Positions 8,122-18,642 of a stretch of DNA of 64,000 nucleotides are shown one piece after another; the stretch's first letter is position 1, and each line of letters starts with the position of its first letter. Where the stretch lies: assembly GCA_018266355.1 (NCBI GenBank), contig JAFEAP010000027.1, positions 35,106 through 99,105 of the forward strand. Reading direction: 5' to 3'. The notes beneath the pieces were generated by a model. The model ran no database searches. It was not told the DNA's origin and saw only the letters and a program-made list of their open reading frames with translations. This stretch comes from Bdellovibrionales bacterium (GTDB lineage Bacteria; Bdellovibrionota; UBA1018). The translations under genes were made by a program, and so were the position numbers.

Positions 8122-11100
8122 TTAAGGGACAATATTTCGAGCGTTCGTCGCGAAATTGTCGAGCTTACACGTCGGGCTGCCCGAGGGGCCGTCGGCACCG
8201 TTCGCACCGTAGCCATAAATCGTGAAGTGCATATTCGTGATCGGGAAGGCGCGCGCCATCGATCGACGGGAAGTCCAGGTGACTCCATCCGGAGAGGTCT
8301 CGAAATTCATCGTGTCCGCGTTCACGTCGTGCCGGATCCGGATATATTTGTGGTTCGTCGTATCGAGGGCGATCGAAACATCGTCCGCGACGAAGCCGCT
8401 CGAGAAACTGAGCATGTGGAGCGAGTAGGTGCCGCTCGCGAACATTTCCCAACCGTCGCCCGAACTGTTCGCGATCCAGAGGCCCGCTTCTCGGTAGCGA
8501 GTACCGGTATAAGCCGGAAAAGTGTCGATTTTGACCGAGGTAAACGCGCCGGTCAGATCGAGGGCCTGGTTCGTTTCGTATCCGTTCAAACGGCTTTCGT
8601 TCACCGGTTCGCCGACCGAAAGGACGCCCGAAGCCTCGGTCACCGTGATCGCCGGATCCGGATCGCCGCCGGGGAGGTAGGTTCCCGCGTCCGAGATGAG
8701 CTTCCATCCACCCCCGCGCGTGGCGTCTCCGAAGTCGTCCAACCGGACCGCGTTCGTAGAGAAGTTGTCGAACTTCGCGTTCGTCGCGGAAGCGGGACCG
8801 GTCGGATCGTATTCGCCGACGAGCGTGAAGACCGCCTGTTTCAAGTCCCACGCCGCGTTCGGCGTGAAGCTCGACTGCGTGACCCAGGTGCTTCCGTCGG
8901 TGGAAGTTTCGAAATAGATTTTATTCGGATAACTCGCGTGGCGAACCCGCAACCAACGGTGGTTCGTCGAGTTATAGGTGAAGTCGGCATTGCTGCTATA
9001 ACTTCCCGTGTGGGCCCACTCGGACGAGACGACGGTGTTGAACTTGTAGAACAAGATCCCGTCGCCGAGGTTGATACCGAAATCGATCAGGAGACCGGCA
9101 CCGAAGTGGCCGTTTCCGTTCGGCGGGGCGCTCGGCATTTCGACTTGGACGTAGGAATCCGTGAAGTCGAACATCGTGGAAGTCGCGTAGCCATTGTGTT
9201 CCCAGGCCCCGGTTCCCCCGGCGGCCATGTTGACGACGGCTTGGCCGCCGGATTCCGAGATCGTGATTTTCGCTTTGCCCGCGGCGGTGCAGTTGTAAAG
9301 CATGTCGACCCACGTGCCGGAAGTGCTGCAAGTCGTCCAGTCCGAGCCGACGGTGTTGTCGGTGAAGCCGTCCGAGAAGGTCGCCGGCTGGAGATTGCGA
9401 CCGCTCGTCGCGAAGTCGTCGAAATCCGTCGTCTGGACGGCTCCTTCGGTCGAATTGTTCCGCTGGCCCATCACGGAGAGGCGAGCGTTCGTCAAATCGT
9501 ACCCGCCCGGCTTCGCGCCGCTGTAAGCGACCGTCCAGGTCAATGCGTCCGCCGAGTATTCGTAATAGATGTTGCCGCTCGAAGCGTCGTGCCGGAAGCG
9601 GAAGTATTTGTGGTTGGTCGCATTGTAGGTACCGATCAACTGGTAGAGCCCGGTGCTTTCGATGTAGAAGCCGCTGCCTTCCTTGCAGATACCGACGTAG
9701 CTTCCGCCGTTGAAGTCGAGGTAAAGGCAGGCTTCCGTATTCCCCGTCGTGGAGGCGAACGCGCTCGTCATCGCGACCTGAACGTAGGAGTCGGTGAGGT
9801 CGTAACGACCGATCGTCGTGAATCCGTTCCAAACCCATCCGCCTTGCGCCGCAGTCGGCATCGTGATCCGCGCTTTTCCGCCGGTCTCGGAGATCGTGAT
9901 GTTCGAAGTGCAAGAGGCGGTCGGTTTCATGCCCGAGACGCTGCACACGTCCCAAACGCCGGCGTTGATTTGGTTATCGTCGAAGTTGTCGGTAAACGTC
10001 GGGAATTGGACGCGCATCGCGGCCGAACAGGCGCTGACCGTCGAAAGTCCCGCATTATCGATGCTCGTGACTTTATAAGTGTAGTAACCGCTTCCTGGTG
10101 CGGTCCAAGCCTTCGTTTGGAGCGACGCCGAACTCAGATCGATCGAAGATCCGCTGGTCGTCGTGCAGGTCGAGTCGGAGTAGAACTGGAGCGTTTGGTT
10201 CGCGAGGTCGGCCGAGTTCGACTTCGTCCACGCGGCGTTCAGCGCAGTCCCGATCCGCGGCGAAGTCTCGACCCATCCGATCCCGGTCGCCGCGTTCGGC
10301 GGAGTGGAATCGACGACCATCGCCGAGGAACAACCGGAATTCATGGCGTTTCCGGCGGCGTCGAGGCTCGAGATCTTGTACGTGAAGGTGCCGTCGCCCG
10401 GGGCCGTCCACGCGTACGCTTGGCCGGTGCCCGGCGAGACCGCGATCGCGCTTCCGCTCGCCGTCGTGCAGGTGCCGTCGGCGTAGAACTGGATGTTCTG
10501 ATTCGCGAGGTCGGCCGAGACCGACTTCGTCCAGCTCGCCGTCACCGACGTCGAAGTATGCGGGTTCGAAGAGCTCCATCCGAGCGACGTGGCCGCGGCC
10601 GGGGCGGTCGAATCGATCGTGAACACGGAGTCCGAGCCGTCCATGGAGCCGTTGCCGGCGGGATCGTTAACGCCGATCGCTTTGACCAGAACGGTCGCGC
10701 TATTGATCGAGGGTACGGTCCAAGCGTAAGTTCCGGTGTTCGAGAGGCCGGAAGCGATCGCGGTGAAAGTCGAGAAGCCGTCGGTCGAATAGCGGAGACC
10801 GACATTCACGACTCCGTTCGCGTCGCTCGCGTTCCAAGTGATGTTATAGGTCGCGCCGCCCCGAAGCGTTTCACCGCCGTTCGGAGTGAGGATGGCCACG
10901 GTCGGGGAGACGACGTCTTTGTTGAAGTTCCGGGAGTCCGCGGTGGCGGCATTTCCGGCGGCGTCCGAGTGGTTCGCCGTGATCGTGATCGAACCGTCCG
11001 CCGCCGCCGAAACGTCGAGGGCTTTCGACCACGTGCCGCCCGAGCAGGCGACGGTGCCCGAACCCGCGCCGGAAAGCACGACGTTCAGACCGTTCTCCGA

Positions 11101-14100
11101 GCAGGTGCCGCTGACCGTGAACGCGGCCTTCGCGGCGTTGTTCACCCAAGAACCCGCCGACGGCAATGTAATCGCGACGGTCGGCACGCCGACGTCCTTC
11201 ACGAAGGCGCGCACGTCGCTCGTCGAGTTCCCGCCGGCGTCCGTCGCGACGATCGTGTACGATACCGCGCCGTCCGGTGCGCCGGAAACGTCCATCGTCG
11301 CGGTCCACGAACCGCTCGAACACGTCGGATTCGAACCGGCGTAGCCGGTTCCCGAGAGCGCGAGGCTCGCGGTATCGGCGGAGCACGTGCCCGAGATGAC
11401 GAAAGCCGATTTCGTCGCGTTCGTCACGTAGCTGCCGGCGGCCGGGGAAGTGATCGCGACGGTCGGCGCGACGTAGTCTCGCACGAACGTGCGCGAGTCG
11501 GTCGGCGCGCGATTTCCGGCGGCATCCGCATGGTCGGCGAGGACGGTGAAATTTCCTTCGTTCAGGGCCGCCCCCGCGTAGATCGCTTGGGCGTCGGCGA
11601 GGCTCGCGACCGTGTTCGTGATGACGACGTCGTCGATCGCGCCGTCGAACGGAGATTCTACCGCGTTGAACACGTCGTGGTTCGAGCCGATCCAAATCGG
11701 AACGTTGCTGTAGCCGGAAATATCGGCAGAGCTCGTGGTGGACGCATAACTCGCGCCGTCGACGTAAACCGCTACGTTCGAACTACCGTCTCGCGTGTAG
11801 ATCACGTGGTGCCATTCGCCGGTCGAAAGGGCGGCGCCGGTAATAGCCCCTCCGCCGGCTACGAACACGGTGAGGATGTTCCCGTCCATGAAGATGCCGG
11901 TATCGTGGCTCGCGTCTTTCCAAGTGAAGAGATCACCTCGAGAAACGCTCGAGATCTTGTTGAACCAGAGGCTGATCGTGAAAGCGCCGGTGCCGAAATT
12001 ATAGTTATGACCGTTGATCTCGAGGTGGTCGTCGACACCGTCGAGCGAAAGCGCGGTACCGATCGGACTCGCGACGTAAGCCATGCCGGTGCCGTTCGCG
12101 TTCTTCGCGACCGCGTTCTGGCCGAAAGTCGCCGGGACGATCGCGTCATTCGGAATCGAGGCGACCGGCGCGTTCAGTTTCCATTGGCCCCGGAGATTCG
12201 CGAAGTCCGGAGATCCGGACCCGTACTCGTATCCGCGGCGCGAGTAGAGGTTCGCGACGTCGTGAGCGGAAAGGGCCGCGTTCCAAACCATCGTCTCGTC
12301 GATCGAACCGCGGAAGTTGAATCCGTAGTCGTAGTCCCGACCGAGCGAAGTGTAGTTCGTGCCCGAGAGGTTAGGCCAGGTACCGGCGACGTTATCCATC
12401 GTGACGGCGACCGAGGCGCCGTCGATATAGATCGCGTTCGTATTCGCGGTCGCGTTCGCGACCCATACGACGTGATGCCAGTTTCCGTCGATCACGTCGG
12501 CCGTCGCGTAGCCGCCGCGGTAGTGGGAGCCGTCCTTATAGGCCAGGAAGGTGATTTTCTTTCCGGAGGTCGGGTTGAACGAATCGCCTTGCGAGGTCGA
12601 GAGACTGAGAATCGAGGCGCCGCGCACGTTAAAGATCGATCCGAGCTGCGCCGAACTGTCCGTCTTGATCCAAGTCGAAATCGTGAACGACCCCGTACCG
12701 AAATTCATCGCGGCGATCGAGCCGAAGTCGGCGTAATCGTCGACTCCGTCGAAGGAGGCCGCATGCGATCCGATCCGGGAATTCGTCGTGAAGGTCGCTC
12801 CGTTCACGGAGGAGCCATTGTAGGTGTTTTTCGAGTCGGTCCACGCGTTATTCAGCTTCCAGTAGGCGATCATATTCGACCACTTCGGCGCGGTGACGGA
12901 GTCGAATTCCGGATTGAAGTTCAGGTTCGTCGACCAGTTACCGGCCGCGCAGGTCGCGGTGCCGAGAGCGAGTCCCCCGGCGCCGGAAGCGACGACGGGG
13001 AAACCGTTTTCGGAGCAAGTGCCTCCGACGGCGAAAGACGCGATGTTCGATCGAGTGAGGTAACTATTCGCCGCCGGGGACGTGATCGCGACGGAAGGCG
13101 GAGCGGTATCGACCACCATGGGCGTCGAGCAGGCTGCGGCCGTCGAATTTCCGGCCGCGTCGAAGGAGGTCAGAATATAGGCGTAAGTCCCGTCCGACGG
13201 AGCCGTGAACGAAGCGGTTTGGGCCGAGGCGGAGGTCAGATCGACGAGTCCGCCGGAAGGCGTAGCGCAGCCGGCGTCGGAATAGAACTGGATCTTTTGG
13301 TTCGCGAGGTCGCCCGCCGCCGACTTCGTCCAACTCGCGGTGAGCGCGGTCGTGCCCGAGGGGGACGTGGCGCTCCAGCCGAGAGCGGTGGCGGCGGAAG
13401 GAGCGACCGTGTCTTTATTGAACGTCCGCGAGTCCTGGGGCGCGGCGTTCCCGGCCGCGTCCGAGTGGTCGGCGAGTACGCTGATCGTCCCGTCCGAAAC
13501 GACGGCGCCGGACTGCGAAGCATAAAGCGTAGAGACTTCTCCGGCCGTTAACGCCCGATTCCACACGGCGACTTCGTCGAGGGATCCCGGCCAGAAGTCA
13601 CCGAACGAGCCGCCGTCGTCGAACGCGCCGATCGCGAAGTGCCGGGAGTTCGCCGCGAGATTTCCGGAAAACGCGCAAGTCGCCTCCGGGACTCCGTTCA
13701 AGTAGAGTTTGGCGTCCGTGCCGTCGTAGGTGCCGACGACGTGGTACCAAACGCCGGGCGTGGTAACCGTTCCGCCGTCGGCGTGGCAGTCCCAATTGGT
13801 CCCGTTCGTGCTGATGTGGAAGCTATATTTATGGGCGTTCAAATTCAGCTTGAACGATCCCTCTTTGCCCGCCACGTCCGCGTAGTCGGGATCATTATCG
13901 TGCTTGACCCAAGCCGCCACGGTCACGCGCGTGAGTCCGGTGAGAGCCGCGGGAGTACCGACGTCGACGTAGTTCTGAGATACGTAGCCGTCCATCACCA
14001 GGCCGTTACCGAGGCGAGCGGACCCGTAGGTCATCGCCGATCCGACGGCGCTCCCGTTCGGACCGATTTGGGCGGGTACGCTCGCGCCGTTACTCACGGA

Positions 14101-17100
14101 TCCGGTTCCGTTCAGCTTCCAATAGGCGACGATGCTCGAATACTGCGGAGTCCAGCTCGATTGGATTTCATTGGCGAAAGCGAGCGACGTAGCCCACGTG
14201 TTCCCGCCCGCACATACGGGTGCCGCGGTGACGGCTCCGGCGGCGGCGGATACGGAGACCGTTCGGCCCGGCTCGGAGCACGTGCCGGACACGGAGAACG
14301 AAGAGAAGTTGGCGAGGTTGATATAGCTGTTCGCCGCGGGAGCCGTGATCGCGACCGAGGGAGCGGTGGTATCGAGTACGTAAGCCACCGTAGCCGTAGA
14401 GCAGCTCGAGATATTTCCGGCCGCATCGGTCGAGTTCGCGTAGAACGTGTAAGATCCGTCGGCGAGAGAACTAGAAACGAGGTTCAAGTTCACGCCGGCC
14501 GCGGTTCCGCTCGCGACCTGGGTCGTGCAGGCGTCGGAGAAGAGTTTGATCGTATCGCCCGAGACGAGACCCCCGATTCGAATCGTCGGCGTGGCGTTCG
14601 TGCCTGGCGAGGTCGCCGGCGTGACGAGGGCGATCGCGTTCGGCGCCGTCGGCGCGACGACGTCCTTGATGAAAGTGCGCGAGGCTTGGGGAGCGGCGTT
14701 CCCGGCCGCGTCCGCGAGATCGGCGTAGAGGGTGATCGAGCCGTCGGCGGCTCCGGAGACGTCGACCGCTTTCGACCAGTTCCCCGCAGTACAGGTCGTG
14801 GTTCCTGAGCCGGCTCCGGAAATCGTGACGGTTTGGCCGTTTTCGGAGCAGGTCCCGCCGATCGTGAAGGAAGTCTTCGAGGCGTTATTCACGTAGGAGT
14901 TCACCGCCGGCGAGTTGATCGTGATCGACGGCGCGGTCGAGTCGATGGTGAAATCGTTGTTCGAATCGTAGTCGGTGTTGCCGGCGACGTCGTAGACCCG
15001 TACGCGAATCCGCATCGTCGTGTTGTCGAGACTCGGGACGGTCCAAGCGAAAGTCCCGGAATTGGGGAGCCCGGATTGGAACTGGGTCCAGTTCGAACCG
15101 CTGTTCGTCGAATAATAGAGGGAGATCGAAGCGACGGCGTTCGTGTCGGTCGCCGTCCAGGTGATGTTATACGTCGAACCGCCCGCGATCACCGTTCCGG
15201 CGGCGGGGTTGCCCTCGCTCACGACGGGGTTGACGGTGTCCTTCGCAAACGCCCGCGTTTGGGGATTCGCGGCGTTGCCGGCGGTATCGGAATGGTTCGC
15301 GGTGACGGAGATCGCGCCGTCCGCGACTCCGGAGTAGTCGAACGCCTTCGACCAGGCGCCGCCCGAGCAAGCGACGGAAGCCGAGACGCTGCCGGTGAGC
15401 ACGACGTTCTGACCGTTTTCCGAGCACGTCCCCGAAACGGTGAAGGAGGTTTGGTTCGCGAGATTCACGTAAGAACCCGCCACGGGCGAATCGATCGTGA
15501 GCGTCGGAACGCCGGTGTCTTTATTGAAGGAGCGCGAAGCCTGGGTCGCCGGGTTTCCGGCCGCGTCCGCCATATCGGCGTAGAGCGTGACCGCGCCGTC
15601 GGACGCGCCGGAGAAGTCGAGGTTCGCCGACCAGCTGCCGCCCGAGCAAGTCGTCGTCCCCGTCGCGCCGCCCGAGAAGGTGATCGTCTGGCCGTTTTCC
15701 GAGCAGCTGCCCGAAACCGCGAACGTCGTCATGTTCACGGTGTAGATCGACGAACCGGCGACCGGCGAGGTGATCAGCAGCGACGGAGCGACGGTATCTT
15801 TCGTGAAGGAACGCGAGGCCTGGGGCGCGGCGTTCCCTCCGGCGTCGGAGTGATCCGCATAAAGCGTGATCGCGCCGTCGGCCGCGGCGGTCAGGTTCAA
15901 GTTCGCCGACCATCCGCCCGCCGTGCAGGTCACCGTCGCCGACGCCGCACCCGAGAGGACGACGTTCTGGCCGCTATCCGAGCAGGTACCGGAGACCGCG
16001 AAACTCGCCCGATTCGCGAGATTCACGTAGGCGCCGGCGGCCGGGAGGGTGAACGCGACGGCGGCCGGGGTGGCGTCCTTCTGGAAGGAACGCGTGTCCG
16101 GCGAGGCCGCGTTTCCGGCGGCGTCGGAGTGGTTCACGGTGATCGAAACCGGGCCGTCGGCCGCGGCGGAAAAGTCGAGATTCGCCGTCCATGCGCCGCC
16201 GCTGCACGCGACCGTCGCGGTGGCGGAACCGGAGATGGCGACGTTCAATCCGTTCTCCGAGCAAGCGCCCGAAACGGCGAACGACGTGACGTTCGCACCG
16301 CTGACGAGGGTGCCGGCCGCCGGATTCACGACGGTGACCGTCGGGACGACGGTGTCCTTCACGAAGGCGCGGGAGGCCTGGGTCGCGGCGTTTCCGGCCG
16401 CGTCGCTATGGTCGGCCGTGAAGGCGACCGCGCCTTGGGCCGCCGCCGTTAGGTCGAACGTCTTCGTCCAAGAGCCGCTCGAGCAGACGACGGTCGCGGA
16501 AGCGGCGCCGCCGATGACGACGTTCTGGCCGTCCTCGGAGCAGGTTCCCGAAAGGACGAAAGCGGCCTGGTTCGCGAGATTCACGTAGGAGCCGGCGCCC
16601 GGCGAATTGATCGTGACGATCGGAGCGGTGGCGTCTTTCACGAAGGCGCGGGAGGCTTGGGCCGCCGAGTTTCCGGCGACGTCCCCGAGGTCGGCGTAGA
16701 CGGTGACGGGACCGTCGGCGGCGGCGGTGAAGTCGAGCGTCGTCGACCAAGCCCCGGCCGTGCAGGTCGCCGAGCCCGTCGCCGAACCCGAGAGCGAAAC
16801 CGACCGGCCGTTTTCGGAGCAGCTCCCGGAGATCGCGAAACTCGCTTGGGTCGCGGAGCCGATCAGCGTGCCCGCGACCGGCGAGCTGATCGTGACCGAC
16901 GGATTCACCGTATCTTTATTGAAGGCGCGCGAAGCCTGGGTAGCCGGGTTCCCCGAGGCGTCCGCGTGGTCGGCGTAGACGGTGATCGTGCCGTCGGCGG
17001 CGCCCGAGACGTCGAGGTTCGTCGACCACGTACCGCCCACGCAAGCGACGGTCGCGGAACCCGCGCCGGAGAGGACGACGTTCTGGCCGTTTTCGGAGCA

Positions 17101-18450
17101 GGTGCCCGAGACGGCGAAGGCGGTCTTGTTCGCGTTGTTCACGTAGGCGCCGGCGGCGGGCGAAGTGATCGCGACGGTCGGCGGCGTGGCGTCCTTGTTG
17201 AAGGTACGCGAGGCTTGGGCGGCGTTGTTCCCGGCGGCGTCGGAGTGGTCCGCGTAGAGAGTGACCGACCCGTCGGCGGCCGCGGAGAAATTCAAGTTCG
17301 CCGACCAAGTCCCGCCGGAGCAAGTCACCGTTCCGGAGGCGGCGCCGGAGAGGACGACGTTTCGGCCGTTTTCCGAGCAGGTGCCCGAGACGGCGAAGCT
17401 CGCCTGATTTCCGGCGTTGATCGTCGTTCCGGCGGCCGGCGAAGTGATCGCCACCGTCGGGGCGACCGTATCTTTCGTGAAGGAGCGCGAGACGGTGGGC
17501 GCCGAATTCCCCGCCGCGTCGGCGTGGTCGACGGAGATCGAGATCGCGCCCTGGGGAGCGGCGCTGAAGTCGAGCGTCGCGGTCCACGCGCCGCCCGTGC
17601 AGGTGACGATCGCCGAAGCGTCGCCGGTGATCGCGACGCCGCGTCCGTTCTCGGAACATCCGCCGCTCACGACGAACGCCGACGCGTTCGCACCGTTCAT
17701 CGTCGAACCGGGCGCCGGCGAGGCGATCGAGAGGGTCGGAGCCGCGGTATCGAGGACGACGGGAGCGGTGTCGACCGGCGCCGAAACGTTTCCCGCGGCG
17801 TCGCGGAGCCAAACCGTAAGCACCTTCGATCCGTCGGCGCCGATCATGAGCTTCGAGCTCGGCAGGGCGCCCGCGATCCAGGAGCAGCCGACGACGGCGG
17901 AGTTGTTTTCGTTGATGCAGTAACTCGCGTAGGTGCCGGTAACCGCGCCGTAAGAAAGCGCGAAGTTCGGGTCGTGCGAGGGGGAGGCGTTCGTCACCGC
18001 GGCCGACGCTATGACCGGCGGCGTGTGGTCGATGTCGACGGAGTTCGAGTCGACGCGGTCGGAGATGCCGTACGTATTCTTCACGTAAGCGCTCAGGACG
18101 AACGGGCCGTCGGAGGCGGAGTCGAGATAAGTCGTCGGAAGCGCGCCCGAGTGCCAGATGCAGGCGTTCACGTCGGTCGAGTTTTCAAGGAGGCAGTACT
18201 CGGAGACGTCGCCGACGGCGAGCCCCCAATGCAGGGCGAGCGGGCGGTGATTCGTCGGCGTCGAATCGGTGATGGTGAGCGAAGTGATGCCGGGAGGAAC
18301 GCCGGCGGCGCCGAAACCGGCCTTGCCGACCTTGGAGAGGGTGTTGATCTGGGTACCGCACGAGGAAAGCGCGACCGCCGACGCGATCCCGACGAGGGCG
18401 CGCGCGCACGCGAAAAATTTTCCGAAGCGAGGGGCGGTAGACGAATTCAA
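8122..18450 (-). CDS. Giant surface lipoprotein with Ig-like repeats, LamG-like domains and C-terminal beta-sandwich modules
   Basis: A 3442-residue protein translated from a TTG start with a GGAG site eight bases upstream; no ATG or GTG is available. The N terminus is a lipoprotein signal ending in the lipobox ALSSC (Cys 31). Residues of about 230-2500 hold some fourteen related Ig-like units of about 90 residues. Each has the pattern xTSPAAG, a TCSENG cysteine and a second cysteine before GGxW, ending in DAAGNxAxQxSR. Mixed in are three LASWTKS-type units that resemble fibronectin folds. LamG-like domains occupy about 1430-1650, 1850-2080 and 2090-2300. Three homologous modules of about 200 residues (TDNFDDNQINAG type) fill 2815-3442. 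It is probably an adhesin or cell-surface recognition protein. No catalytic motif is visible. Confidence 0.92.
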   Translation of the reverse strand: MNSSTAPRFGKFFACARALVGIASAVALSSCGTQINTLSKVGKAGFGAAGVPPGITSLTITDSTPTNHRPLALHWGLAVGDVSEYCLLENSTDVNACIWHSGALPTTYLDSASDGPFVLSAYVKNTYGISDRVDSNSVDIDHTPPVIASAAVTNASPSHDPNFALSYGAVTGTYASYCINENNSAVVGCSWIAGALPSSKLMIGADGSKVLTVWLRDAAGNVSAPVDTAPVVLDTAAPTLSIASPAPGSTMNGANASAFVVSGGCSENGRGVAITGDASAIVTCTGGAWTATLDFSAAPQGAISISVDHADAAGNSAPTVSRSFTKDTVAPTVAITSPAAGTTINAGNQASFAVSGTCSENGRNVVLSGAASGTVTCSGGTWSANLNFSAAADGSVTLYADHSDAAGNNAAQASRTFNKDATPPTVAITSPAAGAYVNNANKTAFAVSGTCSENGQNVVLSGAGSATVACVGGTWSTNLDVSGAADGTITVYADHADASGNPATQASRAFNKDTVNPSVTISSPVAGTLIGSATQASFAISGSCSENGRSVSLSGSATGSATCTAGAWSTTLDFTAAADGPVTVYADLGDVAGNSAAQASRAFVKDATAPIVTINSPGAGSYVNLANQAAFVLSGTCSEDGQNVVIGGAASATVVCSSGSWTKTFDLTAAAQGAVAFTADHSDAAGNAATQASRAFVKDTVVPTVTVVNPAAGTLVSGANVTSFAVSGACSENGLNVAISGSATATVACSGGAWTANLDFSAAADGPVSITVNHSDAAGNAASPDTRSFQKDATPAAVAFTLPAAGAYVNLANRASFAVSGTCSDSGQNVVLSGAASATVTCTAGGWSANLNLTAAADGAITLYADHSDAGGNAAPQASRSFTKDTVAPSLLITSPVAGSSIYTVNMTTFAVSGSCSENGQTITFSGGATGTTTCSGGSWSANLDFSGASDGAVTLYADMADAAGNPATQASRSFNKDTGVPTLTIDSPVAGSYVNLANQTSFTVSGTCSENGQNVVLTGSVSASVACSGGAWSKAFDYSGVADGAISVTANHSDTAGNAANPQTRAFAKDTVNPVVSEGNPAAGTVIAGGSTYNITWTATDTNAVASISLYYSTNSGSNWTQFQSGLPNSGTFAWTVPSLDNTTMRIRVRVYDVAGNTDYDSNNDFTIDSTAPSITINSPAVNSYVNNASKTSFTIGGTCSENGQTVTISGAGSGTTTCTAGNWSKAVDVSGAADGSITLYADLADAAGNAAPQASRTFIKDVVAPTAPNAIALVTPATSPGTNATPTIRIGGLVSGDTIKLFSDACTTQVASGTAAGVNLNLVSSSLADGSYTFYANSTDAAGNISSCSTATVAYVLDTTAPSVAITAPAANSYINLANFSSFSVSGTCSEPGRTVSVSAAAGAVTAAPVCAGGNTWATSLAFANEIQSSWTPQYSSIVAYWKLNGTGSVSNGASVPAQIGPNGSAVGSAMTYGSARLGNGLVMDGYVSQNYVDVGTPAALTGLTRVTVAAWVKHDNDPDYADVAGKEGSFKLNLNAHKYSFHISTNGTNWDCHADGGTVTTPGVWYHVVGTYDGTDAKLYLNGVPEATCAFSGNLAANSRHFAIGAFDDGGSFGDFWPGSLDEVAVWNRALTAGEVSTLYASQSGAVVSDGTISVLADHSDAAGNAAPQDSRTFNKDTVAPSAATALGWSATSPSGTTALTASWTKSAAGDLANQKIQFYSDAGCATPSGGLVDLTSASAQTASFTAPSDGTYAYILTSFDAAGNSTAAACSTPMVVDTAPPSVAITSPAANSYLTRSNIASFAVGGTCSENGFPVVASGAGGLALGTATCAAGNWSTNLNFNPEFDSVTAPKWSNMIAYWKLNNAWTDSKNTYNGSSVNGATFTTNSRIGSHAASFDGVDDYADFGSIAAMNFGTGSFTISTWIKTDSSAQLGSIFNVRGASILSLSTSQGDSFNPTSGKKITFLAYKDGSHYRGGYATADVIDGNWHHVVWVANATANTNAIYIDGASVAVTMDNVAGTWPNLSGTNYTSLGRDYDYGFNFRGSIDETMVWNAALSAHDVANLYSRRGYEYGSGSPDFANLRGQWKLNAPVASIPNDAIVPATFGQNAVAKNANGTGMAYVASPIGTALSLDGVDDHLEINGHNYNFGTGAFTISLWFNKISSVSRGDLFTWKDASHDTGIFMDGNILTVFVAGGGAITGAALSTGEWHHVIYTRDGSSNVAVYVDGASYASTTSSADISGYSNVPIWIGSNHDVFNAVESPFDGAIDDVVITNTVASLADAQAIYAGAALNEGNFTVLADHADAAGNRAPTDSRTFVRDYVAPTVAITSPAAGSYVTNATKSAFVISGTCSADTASLALSGTGYAGSNPTCSSGSWTATMDVSGAPDGAVSYTIVATDAGGNSTSDVRAFVKDVGVPTVAITLPSAGSWVNNAAKAAFTVSGTCSENGLNVVLSGAGSGTVACSGGTWSKALDVSAAADGSITITANHSDAAGNAATADSRNFNKDVVSPTVAILTPNGGETLRGGATYNITWNASDANGVVNVGLRYSTDGFSTFTAIASGLSNTGTYAWTVPSINSATVLVKAIGVNDPAGNGSMDGSDSVFTIDSTAPAAATSLGWSSSNPHTSTSVTASWTKSVSADLANQNIQFYADGTCTTASGSAIAVSPGTGQAYAWTAPGDGTFTYKISSLDAAGNAMNSGCSSAMVVDSTPPNAATGIGWVETSPRIGTALNAAWTKSNSADLANQTLQFYSDSTCTTTSGSSIDLSSASLQTKAWTAPGSGYYTYKVTSIDNAGLSTVSACSAAMRVQFPTFTDNFDDNQINAGVWDVCSVSGMKPTASCTSNITISETGGKARITMPTAAQGGWVWNGFTTIGRYDLTDSYVQVAMTSAFASTTGNTEACLYLDFNGGSYVGICKEGSGFYIESTGLYQLIGTYNATNHKYFRFRHDASSGNIYYEYSADALTWTVAYSGAKPGGYDLTNARLSVMGQRNNSTEGAVQTTDFDDFATSGRNLQPATFSDGFTDNTVGSDWTTCSTSGTWVDMLYNCTAAGKAKITISESGGQAVVNMAAGGTGAWEHNGYATSTMFDFTDSYVQVEMPSAPPNGNGHFGAGLLIDFGINLGDGILFYKFNTVVSSEWAHTGSYSSNADFTYNSTNHRWLRVRHASYPNKIYFETSTDGSTWVTQSSFTPNAAWDLKQAVFTLVGEYDPTGPASATNAKFDNFSTNAVRLDDFGDATRGGGWKLISDAGTYLPGGDPDPAITVTEASGVLSVGEPVNESRLNGYETNQALDLTGAFTSVKIDTFPAYTGTRYREAGLWIANSSGDGWEMFASGTYSLHMLSFSSGFVADDVSIALDTTNHKYIRIRHDVNADTMNFETSPDGVTWTSRRSMARAFPITNMHFTIYGYGANGADGPSGSPTCKLDNFATNARNIVP
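8160..10010 (-). repeat. Three tandem C-terminal beta-sandwich modules of the giant lipoprotein
   Basis: Three consecutive segments of about 600 bp encode related modules. Each begins with an F-D-N/D pattern followed by a Trp and Cys, and each contains a FRHD or RHxxxxxxIYxExSxDxxTW motif. This resembles DUF1349/LamG-like carbohydrate-binding sandwiches. The copies have diverged, so this is an old internal duplication. Confidence 0.7.
15230..17760 (-). repeat. Nine-copy array of about 285-bp Ig-like units in the giant lipoprotein
   Basis: Consecutive units share GTCTTTxxTGAA-like linkers on the plus strand, the CCGTTTTCCGAGCA segment (antisense of CSENG) and the GCGTCCGxxTGGTC segment (antisense of DHxDAAGN). 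The units are close enough to recombine. Further single copies are scattered at 10,870-15,000. Confidence 0.75.
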
Positions 18451-18642
18451 CTTACGTACTCCAGCTCGTCTAAATTCGAACGTAGGGCATTTACCCGGGC
18501 GAAGGGTCCTTACAAAGTGAAGAACCCTTAATAAATATAGTAATTGACTAAAATAGACTGGTAAAGGGTTTTTACGCGAGTTAGCAAAAAAGGGACTTAA
18601 AAAACCTTTTTACATTAAACAGTTAGTTTCTCTTTGTCTGGG
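18451..18642 (-). promoter_or_regulatory. AT-rich upstream region of the giant lipoprotein gene
   Basis: This 190-bp gap is much richer in A/T than its surroundings and holds several A or T tracts and inverted copies of AACCCTT/AAGGGTT (around 18,522 and 18,574). It must contain the promoter and untranslated leader of the giant gene. No -35/-10 pair stands out well enough to fix its position. Confidence 0.45.

Noticed and set aside
8068..13551. Very long open frame on the plus strand (about 1,830 codons), and similar ones at 14,833-16,452 and 16,657-18,531
   Set aside because: They are antisense to the giant repeat lipoprotein, are extremely rich in Arg/Gly/Val/Asp, have no domain or ribosome site, and arise because TCG/GCG-rich codons leave few stops on the other strand.
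15230..17760. Regularly spaced repeats that could suggest a CRISPR array
   Set aside because: The period is about 285 bp, the repeats are in frame and encode Ig-like domains; there are no cas genes and no short repeat/spacer units.
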